NCBI GenBank assembly: GCA_036555065.1
Contig: DATBLZ010000084.1
Coordinates: 1-23,948 of the forward strand
Length of the DNA: 23,948 nt
Origin: DATBLZ01 sp036555065
GTDB taxonomy: Bacteria > Pseudomonadota > Gammaproteobacteria > Steroidobacterales > Rariloculaceae
Direction of reading: 5' to 3'
Part shown: positions 22,626 to 23,948 of the stretch, piece by piece
How positions within the stretch are numbered: position 1 is the stretch's first letter
Layout: every line of letters starts with the position of its first letter
Translations under genes and position numbers: made by a program
Notes under the pieces: model-generated
Told to the model about the DNA's origin: nothing
The model's database searches: none
The model's input: the letters and a program-made list of their open reading frames with translations, nothing else

Positions 22626-22631
22626 TGTTCG

Positions 22632-22655
22632 AATCGCGGCTGAAGCCGCTCCCAC
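22632..22655. repeat. REP-like element, single copy, upstream of coq7
   Basis: 24-base copy of the same palindrome (TCGCGGCTGAAGCCGCTCCCAC core) with a TGA loop in place of TAA. It starts 6 nt upstream of the coq7 TATAAT box, in the 129-bp gap to rplM. Confidence 0.85.
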
Positions 22656-22696
22656 CTGGCGCGGACTCGGCGCTGCCGCCGCGACGGGGTCGGCGC

Positions 22697-22725
22697 TTGC
22701 GTGCGGTCTCGGACCCCAGTACCAT
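22697..22725 (+). promoter_or_regulatory. Candidate sigma-70 promoter of rplM-rpsI
   Basis: TTGCGT (22697-22702), a 17-nt spacer and TACCAT (22720-22725) form a plausible promoter. The start point near 22732 would leave a leader of about 11 nt, without a clear Shine-Dalgarno. Confidence 0.45.
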
Positions 22726-22742
22726 TCCGCGTCTTTCCAGCT

Positions 22743-23171
22743 ATGAAAACCCATATGGCGAAGCCGGAGACGATCCGGCGCGATTGGTATGTCGTTGATG
22801 CCGCGGGCAGAACGCTCGGTCGGCTCGCGTCCGCGCTCGCGCATCGCTTGCGCGGCAAGCACAAGCCGGGCTTCACGCCGCACGTCGATACGGGCGATTT
22901 CATCGTCGTCGTCAACGCCGCGAAGATCCGCGTCACGGGACGCAAGCTCAAGGACAAGATCTACTACCAACACACGGGCTACATCGGCAACATGCGCGCC
23001 GAGCCGCTCGAGAAACTCTTGGTCCGACGGCCGACGCGCGCGCTCGAGCTCGCCGTCAAAGGCATGTTGCCGCGCACTCCGCTCGGCAGGCGCATGTTGC
23101 GCAAGCTCAAGGTCGTCGCCGGGCCGCAACATCCGCATACGGCGCAACAGCCGATCACCTTGGAGCTATAG
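22743..23171 (+). CDS. rplM: 50S ribosomal protein L13 (uL13)
   Basis: Early-assembling large-subunit protein that binds 23S rRNA. 142 residues from ATG 22743, exactly the E. coli length; 'AKPETIRRDWYVVDAAGRTLGRLAS', 'LRGKHKPGFTPHVDTGDFIVVVNA', 'KGMLPRTPLGRRML' and 'AAQQP'-like 'TAQQPITLEL' match closely. An in-frame upstream extension shows no similarity. rpsI follows after 4 nt. Confidence 0.98.
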   Translation: MKTHMAKPETIRRDWYVVDAAGRTLGRLASALAHRLRGKHKPGFTPHVDTGDFIVVVNAAKIRVTGRKLKDKIYYQHTGYIGNMRAEPLEKLLVRRPTRALELAVKGMLPRTPLGRRMLRKLKVVAGPQHPHTAQQPITLEL

Positions 23172-23175
23172 ATCG

Positions 23176-23568
23176 ATGGCAACTGATTCCTACTACGGCA
23201 CGGGCAGGCGGAAGACGTCGGCAGCACGCGTGTTCCTGCGTCCCGGAACCGGCGAAATCACCATCAACGGCCGCTCGCTCGAAGTGTTTTTCGGCCGCGA
23301 GACCGCGCGCATGATCGTTCGCCAACCGCTCAAGGCAGCCGACGCCGATGGCAAGTTCGATATCCACGTCAACGTGCGCGGCGGCGGAACGACGGGCCAA
23401 GCAGGCGCAATTCGCCACGGCATTACGCGTGCGCTCATGGAGTACGACGCAACATTGCGTCAGCCGCTGCGCAAGGCCGGGTTCGTTACGCGCGATGCGC
23501 GCGCCGTGGAGCGCAAGAAAGTCGGCCTCCGCAAGGCGCGGCGCGCGACCCAGTTCTCGAAGCGCTAG
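23176..23568 (+). CDS. rpsI: 30S ribosomal protein S9 (uS9)
   Basis: Small-subunit head protein whose C-terminal tail reaches the P-site tRNA. 130 residues, as in E. coli. 'YYGTGRRKTSAARVFLRPG', 'LKAADADGKFDIHVNVRGGG', 'GQAGAIRHGITRAL' and the C-terminal 'RKKVGLRKARRATQFSKR' are all conserved, including the terminal Lys-Arg. GGAG inside the end of rplM, 10 nt upstream, serves as ribosome-binding site and links the two genes. Confidence 0.98.
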   Translation: MATDSYYGTGRRKTSAARVFLRPGTGEITINGRSLEVFFGRETARMIVRQPLKAADADGKFDIHVNVRGGGTTGQAGAIRHGITRALMEYDATLRQPLRKAGFVTRDARAVERKKVGLRKARRATQFSKR

Positions 23569-23607
23569 CCCGCTCGAGCTGCTCTCGGTATCCTTTGCCT
23601 GCTCGGG

Positions 23608-23681
23608 TGGGGGATCGTCCAGCGGTAGGACATCGGACTCTGACTCCGAGAACCTAGGTTCGAATCCTAGTCCCCCAGCCA
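23608..23681 (+). tRNA. tRNA-Gln (anticodon CTG)
   Basis: Full cloverleaf: acceptor TGGGGGA/TCCCCCA (23608-23614, 23671-23677), D stem GTCC/GGAC, anticodon stem TCGGA/TCCGA with loop CTCTGAC (anticodon CTG at 23640-23642), T stem CTAGG/CCTAG with loop TTCGAAT, discriminator G and encoded CCA (23679-23681). All stems are perfectly paired. The weak first pair T-A and the anticodon are glutamine-type. It lies 39 nt after rpsI and may be processed from that transcript. Confidence 0.97.
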
Positions 23682-23684
23682 CCT

Positions 23685-23706
23685 CGCACGATCAACGAAT
23701 CGTGCG
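23685..23706. terminator. Stem-loop at the tRNA-Gln/rpiA convergent junction
   Basis: CGCACGAT (23685-23692) and ATCGTGCG (23699-23706) are perfect 8-bp arms around a 6-nt loop, covering the rpiA stop codon. No T-run follows on either strand, so it would be a non-canonical bidirectional terminator at best. Confidence 0.45.
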
Positions 23707-23948
23707 TACCTCCGTATCGCCCGCGACGAGCAGCATGTCGGCGTGGCGGTGCGCGAATATCCCGACGGTCACGACTCCCGGAATCTGGTTCAGGCGCGTT
23801 TCGAGCTCGGTGGGGTTCGCGATCCGCCAATCGTGAACGTCGATGATGTGGTTGCCGTTGTCCGTGATGAAGCCTTCGCGCCAAACCGGGCGTCCGCCGC
23901 CTTTGAGGATCTGCCGGCTCACGAAGGCGCGTGCCATCGGAATCACCT
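23692..23948 (-). CDS. rpiA: Ribose-5-phosphate isomerase A (RpiA), C-terminal part
   Basis: Interconverts ribose-5-phosphate and ribulose-5-phosphate in the pentose phosphate pathway. Only the last 85 or so residues are in the window; the frame is open at the right edge, and the GTG near 23946 is internal ('VIPMARAFV'). 'WREGFITDNGNHIIDVHDWRI', 'ELETRLNQIPGVVTVGIFAHRHADMLLV' matches the RpiA C-terminal domain closely; the 'TDNGN.I.DV' stretch is part of the sugar-phosphate site. The gene converges on tRNA-Gln. Confidence 0.93.
   Translation of the reverse strand, partial: VIPMARAFVSRQILKGGGRPVWREGFITDNGNHIIDVHDWRIANPTELETRLNQIPGVVTVGIFAHRHADMLLVAGDTEVRTIR

Noticed and set aside
22701..22742. 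Upstream start for rplM at 22701
   Set aside because: The 142-residue product from 22743 matches L13 exactly, and the extension overlaps the proposed promoter.

Overview
The window is a GC-rich bacterial chromosome segment, tightly packed with conserved housekeeping genes. The gene content points to a gammaproteobacterium: RNase G-YhdP-amidase-TldD order, a CRP/Vfr/Clp-type regulator beside coq7 and near rplM-rpsI, DjlA, and REP-like palindromes of the GTGGGAGCG...CGCTCCCAC kind. An affiliation near Xanthomonadales, Steroidobacterales or Nevskiales is plausible, but this is inference from context and not a phylogenetic placement. No insertion sequence, integrase, CRISPR array or phage gene was seen, and no gene-free stretch exceeds 300 bases.

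Layout. Positions 1-286 hold the 3' end of a protein with an in-frame 18-bp tandem repeat. hisI (minus) and cysS (plus) diverge from a 19-bp gap. From cysS a long plus-strand block runs cysS-yidD-Trm112-holA-nadD-rsfS-rlmH-maf-rng-yhdP-amidase-tldD to about 13.5 kb. Overlaps and gaps of a few bases suggest operon structure. The block covers translation (CysRS, RsfS, RlmH), replication (HolA), NAD synthesis (NadD), septum/nucleotide hygiene (Maf), RNA processing (RNase G) and the envelope (YidD, YhdP). A 54-residue unknown protein follows. Facing it on the minus strand are an orphan GspA/ExeA-type ATPase fused to an FHA domain, then purK and purE. pmbA (the TldD partner) diverges from purE. Then come yihY and purC (minus), djlA (plus), crp and coq7 (minus), rplM-rpsI and tRNA-Gln(CTG) (plus), and the 3' part of rpiA (minus) at the right edge.

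How the genes work together. PurC, PurE and PurK catalyse neighbouring steps of IMP synthesis. TldD and PmbA form one protease although their genes are 3 kb apart. rsfS, rlmH, rplM and rpsI all serve the ribosome. The crp gene has a textbook TGTGA-N6-TCACA box upstream, spaced as a class I activator site and overlapping the coq7 stop codon, which suggests autoregulation.

Most notable signals. (1) Five genes (cysS, purE, pmbA, purC, coq7) share a TAnnAT hexamer exactly 6 nt before ATG, which predicts leaderless transcripts. (2) A REP-like palindrome pair forms the end and stop codon of rsfS, and sister copies sit between djlA and crp and upstream of coq7. (3) The GspA-FHA fusion has no secretion genes nearby. 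(4) TTG starts recur in the holA region. No wholly new multi-gene system is evident.
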